Positions 18,760-27,805 of a stretch of DNA of 64,000 nt are shown here, one piece after another; position 1 is the stretch's first letter, and each line of letters starts with the position of its first letter. The notes under the pieces are model-generated. The model ran no database searches and was not told the DNA's origin. It saw only the letters and a program-made list of their open reading frames with translations. The stretch comes from Parafilimonas terrae (GTDB lineage Bacteria > Bacteroidota > Bacteroidia > Chitinophagales > Chitinophagaceae): the NCBI RefSeq assembly GCF_900115755.1, contig NZ_FOXQ01000007.1, positions 124,001-188,000 of the forward strand, in the 5' to 3' direction. Both the position numbers and the translations under genes were made by a program.

Positions 18760-20025
18760 TCAGGAAGAAACCGGCTTCCTTTTTATATCGAAATATACAA
18801 AGCCATTTGCTGCACGATAATTAATAAGCAGGCTATGTGTATCTGCAATTTTCTTCACAATTGCAAGGCCGAGCCCGTTGGAATTTGCATCTGTCTTGTC
18901 CTGCGTCATAAAACGCCTGAACAGTTTCTCCTGTGGTATGGCTTCATGCAAACTTGTATTGCTGATGCAGTAACTGTTTGCCGTTATGGCTATTTCAATA
19001 CGGCCGCCGGTATAATTATATTTTACGGCATTGCCCAGCAGGTTAGATACAAGCGAGTCAGCAAGCAGCGGGTGCAGTTGCATTACAAACTCGCCTTCAA
19101 AATTTGTGGTTACGGTTAACTGTTTGTCATTTATTAATTCTGCAAGCAGGCCGAGGTATTTTTTGGTTACTTCATTTAAGCTTAATGCGGCTGTTGTTTT
19201 ATATTGATAGTTTTCAATCCTGGCCAGCAGCAACAGCCCCTGGTTTAATTTCGATAATCTTGTTAAAGATGTAGTGGCTTCAAGAATTAACCGGATATCC
19301 TCCTGCGATAAATTTTCATTTTGCAACAATAATTCGAGTTTGCTTTGCGCAACGCTCAACGGTGTCTGCATTTCGTGCGCTGCATTTTCCGTAAACTCTT
19401 TCATGTTGATGAAATCATTATAAATCTTTTCCGTCATGGCATTCAATGCCGCATTCAGTTCATTGAATTCCTTGGTGTAGGTTTTTTCAAAATGTGTTTC
19501 CTGGATGCGCTGCAAATCTGTGCGCCTTATTGTATGGAGTGAACGGTAAAAAGGCTTCCATAATTTTTTACTGATGATCCAGTTGAAGAATATTGTTGCA
19601 ATAAAAAGCCCGGCAAAAACCAGCAATATAATTTTTGTTGTATTAGCTATTAAAGCCGCTTTTTGTTCCTGTGATTTTTTAATGATAACCTGGTAAGAAA
19701 TGCCATATATGGAAACCACCTGCGACAACTGCCGGTAAGGCACTGCGGCAAGGTTACTTTTTACATCGGTGATGGCGGCATAATTATTTGGCGGTGTGTC
19801 AACAGGGTAGATGGATATATCCGGTGTTCTTAAAATAAAAGTAACGCCGGCGGCAACTTCGGTTTGCAAATATTGAATCCATGCAGCTTCTTCCTGTAAT
19901 AATTCCTTATCGCTTTTATTACTTAATTCCTTGCTGAACTGGTTAAACAGGTAAAAGCCTGCCAGCAGGAGCAGCATGGTCATTGCGCTTAGAAAATATA
20001 ATGTTGTTTTTGTAAGAAGCCTCAT
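18760..20025 (-). CDS. Sensor histidine kinase (HisKA/HATPase, OmpR-partner type)
   Basis: 421 residues. Two membrane segments (about 7-28 and 131-152) bracket a periplasmic region of about 100 residues. The cytoplasmic part has the H-box ENAAHEMQTPLS with phospho-acceptor His217, an N-box NLLGNAVKYN and a G-box NGLGLAIVKKIAD, so it is a complete kinase. It starts 6 bases after the response regulator gene, which is the first gene of the operon. The architecture resembles two-component systems for envelope or metal stress, but the periplasmic domain has no feature that identifies the signal. Confidence 0.93.
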   Translation of the reverse strand: MRLLTKTTLYFLSAMTMLLLLAGFYLFNQFSKELSNKSDKELLQEEAAWIQYLQTEVAAGVTFILRTPDISIYPVDTPPNNYAAITDVKSNLAAVPYRQLSQVVSIYGISYQVIIKKSQEQKAALIANTTKIILLVFAGLFIATIFFNWIISKKLWKPFYRSLHTIRRTDLQRIQETHFEKTYTKEFNELNAALNAMTEKIYNDFINMKEFTENAAHEMQTPLSVAQSKLELLLQNENLSQEDIRLILEATTSLTRLSKLNQGLLLLARIENYQYKTTAALSLNEVTKKYLGLLAELINDKQLTVTTNFEGEFVMQLHPLLADSLVSNLLGNAVKYNYTGGRIEIAITANSYCISNTSLHEAIPQEKLFRRFMTQDKTDANSNGLGLAIVKKIADTHSLLINYRAANGFVYFDIKRKPVSS

Positions 20026-20031
20026 GCTGTT

Positions 20032-20709
20032 TTAATTATCTGTAAACCTGTATCCGGATCCATACACTGTTTTTATATAATCCCCGCTGCCTGCATCGAC
20101 CAGTTTCTTGCGCAGGTTCTTGATATGCGTGTATATAAAATCATAGTTGTTTAAATATTCATATTCATCGCCCCATACATGCGATGCTATCGCATGCTTG
20201 GTGAGCACCCGCCGCTGGTTCACGATAAAATATTCCAGCAAATGATATTCCTTTTCTGTAAGCTCTACGGTTTTATCATTCACCGTAATTCTTTGCGCGT
20301 CGGGATCCAGTTTAATTTCATTAAAAACAATGGTTTTATTGCCGTCAAACGACCTGCGCCGTAATACTGCGTTAATACGCGCATTTAATTCTGATAAATG
20401 AAATGGCTTGGTGATGTAATCATCCGATCCTGATTCGAGCCCTGTTAATTTGTCTTCCAGCGAATTTTTTGCAGAGATAATAATGATGCCAGCTTTCGAT
20501 TCCATATGCTTTAATTCCTTTATGATATCGAGGCCGCTGCCGTAAGGCAGGCCAATATCCACAACAATGCAATCATAATTAAACTGCTGAATTTTTTCTT
20601 TTGCATTTAAAAAATTATCTGCGGTTTCACATATATAACCCTGGTATTCCAGGTATTGCTGAATGGATTGCTGTAAAGCCTTTTCATCTTCTATTATCAG
20701 GATTTTCAT
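20032..20709 (-). CDS. OmpR/PhoB-family response regulator
   Basis: 225 residues: receiver domain with acidic residues at 7-8 and phospho-acceptor Asp51 (IVVDIGLPYGSG), conserved Lys in YITKPF, then a winged-helix DNA-binding domain (about 125-225) ending in VYGSGYRFTDN. It is the first gene of a two-gene operon with the membrane kinase. It is distinct from, and oriented the same way as, the LytTR system next to it, so two two-component systems lie back to back. No binding-site repeat was recognised upstream. Confidence 0.95.
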   Translation of the reverse strand: MKILIIEDEKALQQSIQQYLEYQGYICETADNFLNAKEKIQQFNYDCIVVDIGLPYGSGLDIIKELKHMESKAGIIIISAKNSLEDKLTGLESGSDDYITKPFHLSELNARINAVLRRRSFDGNKTIVFNEIKLDPDAQRITVNDKTVELTEKEYHLLEYFIVNQRRVLTKHAIASHVWGDEYEYLNNYDFIYTHIKNLRKKLVDAGSGDYIKTVYGSGYRFTDN

Positions 20710-20933
20710 GCAGGTATTTTCACTTTACAAAGCTGCGGTAATATAGTTTATTTAAAAAGTGAAAGGGCACGTTAGCCTTCTTTCATAGAATTATTATGCA
20801 TAATTATGTTTTTAATCAGCATTAATATAAAGATGATTATTGTTGATGAAATTCTAAAAGATTTAATGGCCTATGCGTTTATATAAAGTACTTATTTTAA
20901 AATCGTTTATTTTTATTTAAAAAAATCATACAC

Positions 20934-21251
20934 ATGTTACTCACTACAACAAACAACATTGAAGGCAAACCAATACAGGAATACTTAGGCATTGTAACTG
21001 CAGAAACAATTATCGGCGCTAATATTTTCAAAGATATTTTCGCGGGCATAAGGGACATTGTTGGCGGCAGAAGCGGAACGTATGAAAGGGTTATTGAAGA
21101 AGCAAGAACCAATGCGCTTCGTGAACTGGAAATGAGAGCGCAGCAAATGGGCGCCAATGCCGTTGTGGGCATTGACCTTGATTTTGAAACAGTCGGTTCA
21201 GGCGGAAGCATGTTAATGGTTGTGGCTACAGGCACAGCGGTAAGGATATAA
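20934..21251 (+). CDS. YbjQ-family (DUF74) protein
   Basis: 105 residues, the standard length of the YbjQ/UPF0145 heavy-metal-binding-like family. Typical segments are seen: [57 protein letters not shown] and a glycine-rich C-terminus [11 protein letters not shown]. These proteins form pentameric or decameric rings; their biological role is not settled. The gene is transcribed divergently from the OmpR-type regulator (224 bases between starts) and is 39 bases ahead of the SGNH hydrolase gene. Confidence 0.9.
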   Translation: MLLTTTNNIEGKPIQEYLGIVTAETIIGANIFKDIFAGIRDIVGGRSGTYERVIEEARTNALRELEMRAQQMGANAVVGIDLDFETVGSGGSMLMVVATGTAVRI

Positions 21252-21290
21252 TTTATACTGCAATTACAGCATTGCACAAATTCAATTTTT

Positions 21291-22115
21291 ATGAAGCGGT
21301 TATTTTCTATCATTGTTATTGCAGCCATCGCTATTTCTTTCACAAAAAAAGATATTACATGGACCGCCATTGGCGATTCCATTACTTATTTAAATGAACA
21401 TCCGGACGAAACGGCCAATCGCATAACCAAAGGTTATATGACATTGGTTACAGAAAAGCTGCCTGGTATTCATTATATAAACCAGGGGCACAATGGCTGG
21501 ACTTCCGGCGGCATTGCCGATAAAATAGAATCACTGGGACTTACCAAAACGGATGTTTATTCGGTATTCCTTGGAACGAATGACTGGTGGGCGGGGCGCA
21601 CTTTGGGTACCATTGATGATTATAAAAACAATACCGGCAATAATACGGTGTATGGTTCATTCCGCATCATCATTAACAAGTTGCGCAGCCTGAATAAAGA
21701 GGCTAAGATCATTCTCATTACGCCCATGCAGCGTTTGGATTTTGTGTACATCAACGATATGAAAAATAATGCCTGGGGTTCTTATAAAGCAAAGAACGGG
21801 CAAATGCTTTCACAGTTTGCAGACGCAGTTATTGCTATAGCAAAATATGAGCATTTTGATCTCGTTGACCTTTATTATAAAAGCGGTATGAATTATAAAA
21901 ATCTTGTAAATTATAAGCGTGTGAGAGACCCGGAAACAGGCGCTTATAAAAATTATACCTGGCCTGATTTTATTGATATTCCCTTTAACCCTGCCACAGA
22001 TGAATATCCTTATCCGGCTGATGCCGTCAACATGACTTATGATGGATTGCATCCTTCAGATAAAGGCTTCATGGTTATTGCTGATATGCTCACAAAGATC
22101 ATGAAGAAATATTAA
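21291..22115 (+). CDS. SGNH/GDSL-family hydrolase, exported
   Basis: 274 residues. A hydrophobic N-terminus (residues 4-17) is probably a signal peptide. SGNH blocks are visible: block I AIGDSITYL with the nucleophile Ser, block II Gly in GHNGWTSGGI, block III FLGTNDWW with the Asn, and block V DGLHPSDKG with the Asp-His pair. Such enzymes are esterases or lipases, including polysaccharide acetyl esterases; the substrate is not evident. It lies 39 bases downstream of the YbjQ gene. The MITE-like element begins 18 bases after its stop codon. Confidence 0.88.
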   Translation: MKRLFSIIVIAAIAISFTKKDITWTAIGDSITYLNEHPDETANRITKGYMTLVTEKLPGIHYINQGHNGWTSGGIADKIESLGLTKTDVYSVFLGTNDWWAGRTLGTIDDYKNNTGNNTVYGSFRIIINKLRSLNKEAKIILITPMQRLDFVYINDMKNNAWGSYKAKNGQMLSQFADAVIAIAKYEHFDLVDLYYKSGMNYKNLVNYKRVRDPETGAYKNYTWPDFIDIPFNPATDEYPYPADAVNMTYDGLHPSDKGFMVIADMLTKIMKKY

Positions 22116-22126
22116 GCAGGTTTATT

Positions 22127-22364
22127 ACAATTAATGTGTTGTGCTATTAAAATTTTAAGGAGTATAAATTAAATAATGTTCTTAGCACGTCATGCCGAGG
22201 TAACGAGACATCTCGGCACAGTTATAAATTTCAAAATAAAGCAGGGGTTTACAAATAGAATATTTTATATCACTATGGCATTTGTGATGCTTCGCATTCT
22301 CCTGTCGTCGAAATGACGATTCAATCTTTTTCTATATAGTTTAATAGCACAACACGTTACAATT
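22127..22364. mobile_element. MITE-like element with terminal inverted repeats
   Basis: The element itself is 22133-22358 (226 bases). Its ends are 19-base inverted repeats, AATGTGTTGTGCTATTAAA on the left and the complement of AACGTGTTGTGCTATTAAA on the right (18 of 19 matching). It is flanked directly by a 6-base duplication ACAATT at 22127-22132 and 22359-22364. Inside are two sequences ending in CGTCAT/ATGACG (22189 and 22318) of the kind scattered through Bacteroidota genomes, plus a TGCCGAG/CTCGGCA hairpin. There is no coding capacity, so it would be mobilised in trans. Confidence 0.75.
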
Positions 22365-22437
22365 ATTATCTTTCTTATCCGTATTGCTCTTTAACTTATC
22401 AACCGGCCAACAATTCAACCAATCAACTTACAGTTCA

Positions 22438-25050
22438 TCATAAAAACTCTACATACCCGTCTGTTCCATTCACGCGTATTTTCTGCCCGTCTTTTATGAG
22501 CGTGACAGCATTTTCTACACCTACCACCGCAGGTAAACCATATTCACGTGCAATAACAGCTCCATGCGTCATCAATCCGCCTACCTCAGTTACAAGGCCT
22601 TTTATGGATACAAACAACGGCGTCCAGCCTGGATCGGTAAATGAAGTAACCAATATATCACCTTCTTCCATCGCAGCATCTTTCATGTTCAGGATTACAC
22701 GTGCCCTGCCTTCTATAATACCGGATGAAACTGCCAGCCCTGCAACAGCGCCGGGAGGAAGGTTTTCCTTGTTATACTTCCCGGTAATAATTTCACCTTC
22801 TGATGTTATAACACGCGGCGGCGTTAGCTTTTTAAAATGTTTGTACTCGTCTTTTCGCAGGTTGATAATTTGTTGATCAAGCCTGCCTGTGCTCACCACC
22901 TCATGCAACTCTTCAAAACTGAGATAATAAATGTCTTCTTTTTCATTTATAATATTGGCCTGTAAAAGCTGTTCTGCTTCCTTTAATAAAGCCTGTTTAT
23001 AAACAAAGTAGCGGCTGACAATATCATATTTAGGATATTCCCGGTAACCGGTGAAGCTCCGCAGTAAGCCAATTAGCTTTTTTGTTTCTTCTGCTTTTTG
23101 TTCGCCATCCGGTAATTGTTTTAACCGGGTTAATAAATCCTGTTGTTTATTTAAAGCATCCTGCCGCCCCTGTTCAAATTTTCTTCTGCTTTCACCGGGT
23201 TCAAAGTTTTTAATGTTATTAAGAATAGCGGGAATAAGTATGGCAGGATTTTCTGCCCAGCGTATTCTCGTTATATCTATCTCACCGGCGCAGCGCATTC
23301 CATATTTGTTAAGATAAACAACGATAGCATCATGCGCCTCCTGGCCGCCTTTAAATTGAATCAGCTCATTCAAAAAACGATCATTCTTTGCCTGTTGCAG
23401 GTATTTTATTATTTCGGGATAAGGACGGATTACATCCGCCACATCAAGTAACTCCATACCCATTTCAGAAGTGATATTGTTTTGTACGGACAAGGAAAGT
23501 GTATCTGCCACATTTTTTTCATATAGCCAGTCATTCATTTTTTCGTTGAGCCAAGCCGAAGCATGAATGCCGGCCATTATCACGTTCAGGTTTTTCAGGT
23601 CTGTTGCACGCTGCTTTCGTTGCTGCGTATCTTCCAGAATACAATCAAACACGTCCGACCCAGATTTAGTTTGGATGTTTTGTTTTAACGCTGATAACGA
23701 TGTTTCACTGCTCTTAATTAAATCAGCAACAATTGCCGGGTTGCTTCCTGCTTCCGCCAGGATATCTGCAGCCGACATGCCCTTATGGCTTTTAACAGGC
23801 CCCGGTTCGCTTTTGTCGCTGGCATCCGGTTTTATAAAATCCCGTTCTATAATAGTAATAAGTGCATCTTTTATAAGCGGATCAGAATGCCCTAAAACAT
23901 CTAATAAATTTTGTTTGCCGGCAGTTGAAGCCAGGCTCTTCGTAATATCCACAAACAATCTTCCGCCACCGGTTTTAAAAATGGGCCGGGCGCCTGTTAA
24001 CATCCAAACCGATATGCCTAACGGCTTCATCGCATCCGTCATCATTTGCTGATGGCCTACAGAAACATAAACATGATCTTCTGCATCATCTGCTTCCGGT
24101 ACAGGATATAAGGTTGTGATGGGCCGGCTTTGAACAATATAAAATTGATCACCTTCCAAACACCATTCAACATCCTGCGGAACACCGAAATAAGCTTCAA
24201 TTTTTCTGCCGATATATTCAAGTTGTAAAATTTGCCCGTTCGTTAATACCTGCTTATGCTGCTGCTCAACTTCAATCTTTCGTTCTTTTGTGCCGCCATT
24301 TTTTACAGCATAAACAGCCAGGTGTTTGCCAGCTATTTTTCTTTCTGTAATCTTACCATTACGTACTTTATAATTATCGGCATTTACAATTCCGGAAACC
24401 AATGCTTCTCCTAAACCGTAGCCTGCGTCAATGGACAATATTTTCCTGTTTGATGTAACAGGATCGGCAGTAAACAAGACGCCTGCGGCCTGGGGAAAAA
24501 TCATCTTCTGAACGATTACGGCCAGGTAAATTTTACGGTGATCAAAACCGTTTTGAATGCGGTAAGTTATTGCGCGTTCGGTGAATAGCGAAGCCCAGCA
24601 TTTGCTGATATTTTTGAAGATGAAATCCTTTCCAATAACATTCAGGTATGTATCCTGCTGGCCTGCGAAAGAAGCTGTTGGTAAATCTTCTGCGGTTGCA
24701 CTGGACCGTATTGCATAAGCATTTTGTTCTCCAAGCCTGGAAAGATGAAGGACGATTTCATCGCGGATATTTTGAGGGATGATTGCATTTTCAATGATGC
24801 CGCGGATATCATTGCCAAGCTTAATAATTTTACTGCGGTCTTCTTTTTTCAGCAATGATAATTGATGCAGCAGTTTATCAGCTTTTGATATTTCAATGAT
24901 TTTTTTAAAAGCTTCAGTCGAAATACAGAAGCCATCGGGAACGAGAATCGTTTCAATTTTAAAAAGCTCCCCGAGATTGGCAGCCTTGCCCCCGGCAATA
25001 TGAAGTTTTGTTTTGTCAATGTCTTTCAGTTTTAATACAAATGAATTCAT
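22438..25050 (-). CDS. Rifampin phosphotransferase / PEP-synthase-like enzyme
   Basis: 870 residues from the ATG at 25050; a GTG at 25071 would add seven. The order of domains is that of rifampin phosphotransferases and PEP synthases: an ATP-grasp domain (about 1-320; IAGGKAANLGEL, AIRSSATAEDLP, GQQDTYLNV), a middle domain (about 320-750), and a C-terminal swivelling His domain with GGLMTHGAVIAREYGLPAVV where His829 would carry the phosphate. Length and the TDPGWTPLFVSIKGLVTEVG segment are closer to Rph enzymes (about 865 residues, His825) than to PpsA. Rph moves the beta-phosphate of ATP to rifamycins. Whether this copy does so, or acts on another substrate, cannot be told from sequence alone. 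Confidence 0.82.
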   Translation of the reverse strand: MNSFVLKLKDIDKTKLHIAGGKAANLGELFKIETILVPDGFCISTEAFKKIIEISKADKLLHQLSLLKKEDRSKIIKLGNDIRGIIENAIIPQNIRDEIVLHLSRLGEQNAYAIRSSATAEDLPTASFAGQQDTYLNVIGKDFIFKNISKCWASLFTERAITYRIQNGFDHRKIYLAVIVQKMIFPQAAGVLFTADPVTSNRKILSIDAGYGLGEALVSGIVNADNYKVRNGKITERKIAGKHLAVYAVKNGGTKERKIEVEQQHKQVLTNGQILQLEYIGRKIEAYFGVPQDVEWCLEGDQFYIVQSRPITTLYPVPEADDAEDHVYVSVGHQQMMTDAMKPLGISVWMLTGARPIFKTGGGRLFVDITKSLASTAGKQNLLDVLGHSDPLIKDALITIIERDFIKPDASDKSEPGPVKSHKGMSAADILAEAGSNPAIVADLIKSSETSLSALKQNIQTKSGSDVFDCILEDTQQRKQRATDLKNLNVIMAGIHASAWLNEKMNDWLYEKNVADTLSLSVQNNITSEMGMELLDVADVIRPYPEIIKYLQQAKNDRFLNELIQFKGGQEAHDAIVVYLNKYGMRCAGEIDITRIRWAENPAILIPAILNNIKNFEPGESRRKFEQGRQDALNKQQDLLTRLKQLPDGEQKAEETKKLIGLLRSFTGYREYPKYDIVSRYFVYKQALLKEAEQLLQANIINEKEDIYYLSFEELHEVVSTGRLDQQIINLRKDEYKHFKKLTPPRVITSEGEIITGKYNKENLPPGAVAGLAVSSGIIEGRARVILNMKDAAMEEGDILVTSFTDPGWTPLFVSIKGLVTEVGGLMTHGAVIAREYGLPAVVGVENAVTLIKDGQKIRVNGTDGYVEFL

Positions 25051-25310
25051 ACTGATGTTTTTACTTGGCACGCGGTTTCTTTACACAGCTACCGGCCTGG
25101 CTTTTTCAAGTGGTAAAAAATTAATGAGGTGTTTACCGAAGCTTCTGGCCGTTATTCATAATCAGCCTTAACCAAATAGCTCAAACAGGCGTCTAAATTA
25201 TCTGTTACGAATAACTCAAAACAGGTTTTGCAACTATATTTTTTAAGCACAACAATAGCAATAACAATTGCGTTATCTAACAAAATTATTATTGATTATA
25301 CCAAACAAAA

Positions 25311-25335
25311 AACCCGCCTTAAAAAAGACGGGTTC
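25311..25335 (-). terminator. Intrinsic terminator after htrA-like gene
   Basis: AACCCG and CTT (25311-25320) pair with the GACGGGTT side (25327-25334) around an A-rich loop; on the minus strand the hairpin is followed by TTTTTTG. It lies about 30 bases past the protease stop codon. Confidence 0.75.
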
Positions 25336-25363
25336 AGCTTAAAGACCAGAACACTAACTATGT

Positions 25364-26854
25364 TTAGCCGTTCAAATCATTCAATGCATATTTATATTCT
25401 TCCTGCGGATTGTTTGGATAAATACCGCTTATAATTGCGCTGTTGCCGGCATTCTTCAAAGCATCTTTTAATTCATCTACAGTGCTTACTTTATTGCCGT
25501 TTACTTTAGTAATAATAAACCCTTCTTTAATCCTTGTCTGATCGGTTAATACGCCCTGCCCTAATTGTTTTACCACAACGCCTGAACTGATATTTAATTT
25601 GGAAGCTTTGTCTTTATCAAGGTTTTCAAATGAAGCGCCTAACTGGTCAATCACCTGTTCTTTCACGCTGGCGTAAGTGCCAGATGAACCTTTTAAAGTT
25701 ATTGTAGCTGCTTTTTCAGAACCGTTATGCGTATAGGTTATATCTATTTTATCGCCGGGATGAAGCGAACCGATCCTGCCCATTAATTCTGTACCGCTGT
25801 TTAGTGTTACGCCATTCAGTTTGGTAACAAAATCGCCTTTTTGTATGCCGGCCTCTTCTGCAGCGCTGCCTTTGGCCACATCCATCACAAAAACACCATT
25901 GCCATCTTTAATATTATTTTTAGCACGTTCTTCTGCGCTTAACTGATCATTGGGAAACATTATGCCGAGATAAGCTCTTTTTGCGCTGCCATATTTTATA
26001 ATATCATTAGCCACCCGCTGCACCAGGTTTGATGGAATAGCATAAGCATAACCTGCATAAGAACCGGTGGGAGAGGCAATAGCGCTGTTAATGCCAATAA
26101 GATCGCCATCTGTATTTACCAAAGCACCGCCGCTGTTGCCGGGGTTAACGGCAGCATCTGTTTGAATGAAAGATTCAATGGCAGAACTGCTGTTGCGGCT
26201 GTTAATACCAATATTTCTTGCCTTTGCACTTACAATGCCTGAAGTAACGGTTGTTTCAAGATTAAGCGGGTAACCAATTGCCAAAACCCACTGACCAAGA
26301 TGCACATCGTCTGAATTGGCGAAGGTGATATAAGGAAGATCTTTTGCGTCAATCTTAACAACAGCAAGATCAGTGCTGGGATCAGTGCCAACAACTTTGG
26401 CTTTGTAATCGTTTTTATCGTTAAGCGTAACGGTTACTTCTTTGGCGCCATCCACCACGTGATTATTCGTTACGATATAACCGTCTGAAGTAATGATAAC
26501 ACCAGAACCCGAAGCTTTCTGATCGGGCATTGAATTTTGATCGCCGTCGCCAAAGCCAGGCCCGAAGAATTGCCTGAACGGGTCAGGTATCTGCGACATA
26601 TCTGCCGTTTGCGTAGCCTTTAATACGGTTTTAATGTGTACAACAGCAGGAGTTGCTTTCGTGGCTGCTTTTTCAAAATCAACCATTGGTGCAGGCGGGT
26701 TGCCCTCTGAATACTTTGCATTCTTAAAAAGCGAATTTGCTTTTTGCGTATAAGTTAAAGGATTTTTTTCCTGGAATTTAGAATAAGCCCAAACGCTTCC
26801 TGTAGCAACAATCGCCGTTAAAAGCATTGCCGTTAGAATCTTCTTTAATGTCAT
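25364..26854 (-). CDS. HtrA/DegP-family serine protease with PDZ domains
   Basis: 496 residues. An N-terminal hydrophobic segment (about 5-23) acts as signal or anchor. The trypsin-like domain has the complete triad His132 (NNHVVDG), Asp162 (STDLAVV) and Ser241 (GNSGGAL). Two PDZ domains follow (about 290-385 and 400-490; GVFVMDVAKGSAAEEAGIQKGD marks the first). The protein degrades or refolds damaged periplasmic proteins. It is followed by a terminator and preceded by its own 140-base intergenic region, so it appears monocistronic. Family length is normal. Confidence 0.95.
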   Translation of the reverse strand: MTLKKILTAMLLTAIVATGSVWAYSKFQEKNPLTYTQKANSLFKNAKYSEGNPPAPMVDFEKAATKATPAVVHIKTVLKATQTADMSQIPDPFRQFFGPGFGDGDQNSMPDQKASGSGVIITSDGYIVTNNHVVDGAKEVTVTLNDKNDYKAKVVGTDPSTDLAVVKIDAKDLPYITFANSDDVHLGQWVLAIGYPLNLETTVTSGIVSAKARNIGINSRNSSSAIESFIQTDAAVNPGNSGGALVNTDGDLIGINSAIASPTGSYAGYAYAIPSNLVQRVANDIIKYGSAKRAYLGIMFPNDQLSAEERAKNNIKDGNGVFVMDVAKGSAAEEAGIQKGDFVTKLNGVTLNSGTELMGRIGSLHPGDKIDITYTHNGSEKAATITLKGSSGTYASVKEQVIDQLGASFENLDKDKASKLNISSGVVVKQLGQGVLTDQTRIKEGFIITKVNGNKVSTVDELKDALKNAGNSAIISGIYPNNPQEEYKYALNDLNG

Positions 26855-26997
26855 GTCTTTAAAATTTAATTATTTAAAGACCAAATTTCAAATGCAGTTC
26901 TAAAGCAATTCTGAAGAAAACTGTAAACAGCCTGTTAAACGCTTTGTTTTAACGTTAAAAAAAACACTGGCTCATTAAAGAGAATTTACATAAACAA

Positions 26998-27231
26998 TTA
27001 TTGTTTTAAAGCTGTAGAATCTCTTGCCTTAATAGAATCTTTGCGGTATTGGCTGGTATCAATATCAGCATTAGGCGGCGCATAGCCGTCAGGGTTTGGG
27101 CCAACTGCCGTATCCATTATGCCGTTACTTTCATCAATTGCATTCATCGAATCCATTTCAGAGGCGTCTTTTGGCGCTGTAGAGCAGCTTAATGCCATTA
27201 TGCATATAACTGCCATCAAAATATTTTTCAT
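26998..27231 (-). CDS. Small putative lipoprotein
   Basis: About 77 residues from the ATG at 27231 (an earlier in-frame start at 27255 puts eight unneeded residues before the signal). MKNILMAVICIMALSCS is a lipoprotein signal with Cys at residue 16. The mature peptide is polar and acidic with repeated Asp/Ser/Ala-rich segments ending RKDSIKARDSTALKQ. No family is recognised; similar tiny lipoproteins are common in Bacteroidota. It lies between the HtrA gene and the DUF4834 gene, all on the minus strand. Confidence 0.65.
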   Translation of the reverse strand: MKNILMAVICIMALSCSTAPKDASEMDSMNAIDESNGIMDTAVGPNPDGYAPPNADIDTSQYRKDSIKARDSTALKQ

Positions 27232-27376
27232 AGAATCTTTTCTAAATTCTATCAACTATTTTGCCGTTATGGAATATTGAACAATTGAGGGCGTATTTTA
27301 TGTGCGCATCCTTGATAATAACCAATTCAATGAATGAATTGTACAGAAATATCCCTAAGTTTTTAAATCGGGGAAA

Positions 27377-27640
27377 TTATTTTATTTCTTCAAAATCTAT
27401 ATAATCTTCAGCGGGAGGTTTAGATTTTACGGAAGAACTTTTTGAAGTATTAGCAGCATTACTGTTATTCGAATAGGTATTGCCCGCAGCCTGTTGCTGG
27501 TAAGCTTGTTGCTGGCGGTTCATTTCATTCATTTTATTGCGCACCTGCGACGTAGCCTTTGAAACAGGCAGCACAAAATTGAAGATGAATTTGTATAAAA
27601 GATAGAAAACTAAAAACGTAAAAAGCCATTTGAGTATCAT
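27377..27640 (-). CDS. DUF4834-family small membrane protein
   Basis: 87 residues: one N-terminal membrane helix (about 3-24, WLFTFLVFYLLYKFIFNFVLP), then a Gln/Asn-rich linker and an acidic C-terminus PPAEDYIDFEEIK, the typical layout of DUF4834 proteins. Function is unknown. Its start codon faces the rimP operon; the divergent intergenic region holds the rimP promoter and leader hairpin. The family is commonly found next to rimP-nusA in Bacteroidota, according to memory of such neighbourhoods, which the location here agrees with. Confidence 0.75.
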   Translation of the reverse strand: MILKWLFTFLVFYLLYKFIFNFVLPVSKATSQVRNKMNEMNRQQQAYQQQAAGNTYSNNSNAANTSKSSSVKSKPPAEDYIDFEEIK

Positions 27641-27716
27641 GTGGTAAAATTACAATATTCCAATTATTGGCTTTTACCGCTCTTAATAATTTCACAACTG
27701 GTTAACCAGCTCAATA

Positions 27717-27748
27717 TTTGGATGATAATAAATAACATTATACATTTG
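27717..27748 (+). promoter_or_regulatory. Promoter of rimP-nusA-infB operon
   Basis: TTTG (27717-27720), a spacer of exactly 20 bases and TACATTTG (27741-27748) fit the Bacteroidota promoter TTTG-N20-TAnnTTTG. The start site would fall near 27755, about 13 bases before the leader hairpin. Confidence 0.75.
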
Positions 27749-27767
27749 CAACCGGAAATCATTTTTG

Positions 27768-27798
27768 GAAGGGAACGCAGTCGTTCCCTTCTCTTTTT
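27768..27798 (+). promoter_or_regulatory. Leader hairpin with U-tract, possible attenuator
   Basis: GAAGGGAACG (27768-27777) and CGTTCCCTTC (27782-27791) form a perfect 10-base-pair stem with the tetraloop CAGT, followed by TCTTTTT. That is a complete intrinsic terminator placed between the promoter and the rimP start at 27806, with no gene ending here. It could attenuate the operon. Confidence 0.6.
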
Positions 27799-27805
27799 AC
27801 CATAT

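Noticed and set aside
27641-27805. N-terminal extension of RimP
   Set aside because: It would translate the promoter and leader hairpin; the ATG at 27806 starts at the conserved family N-terminus.
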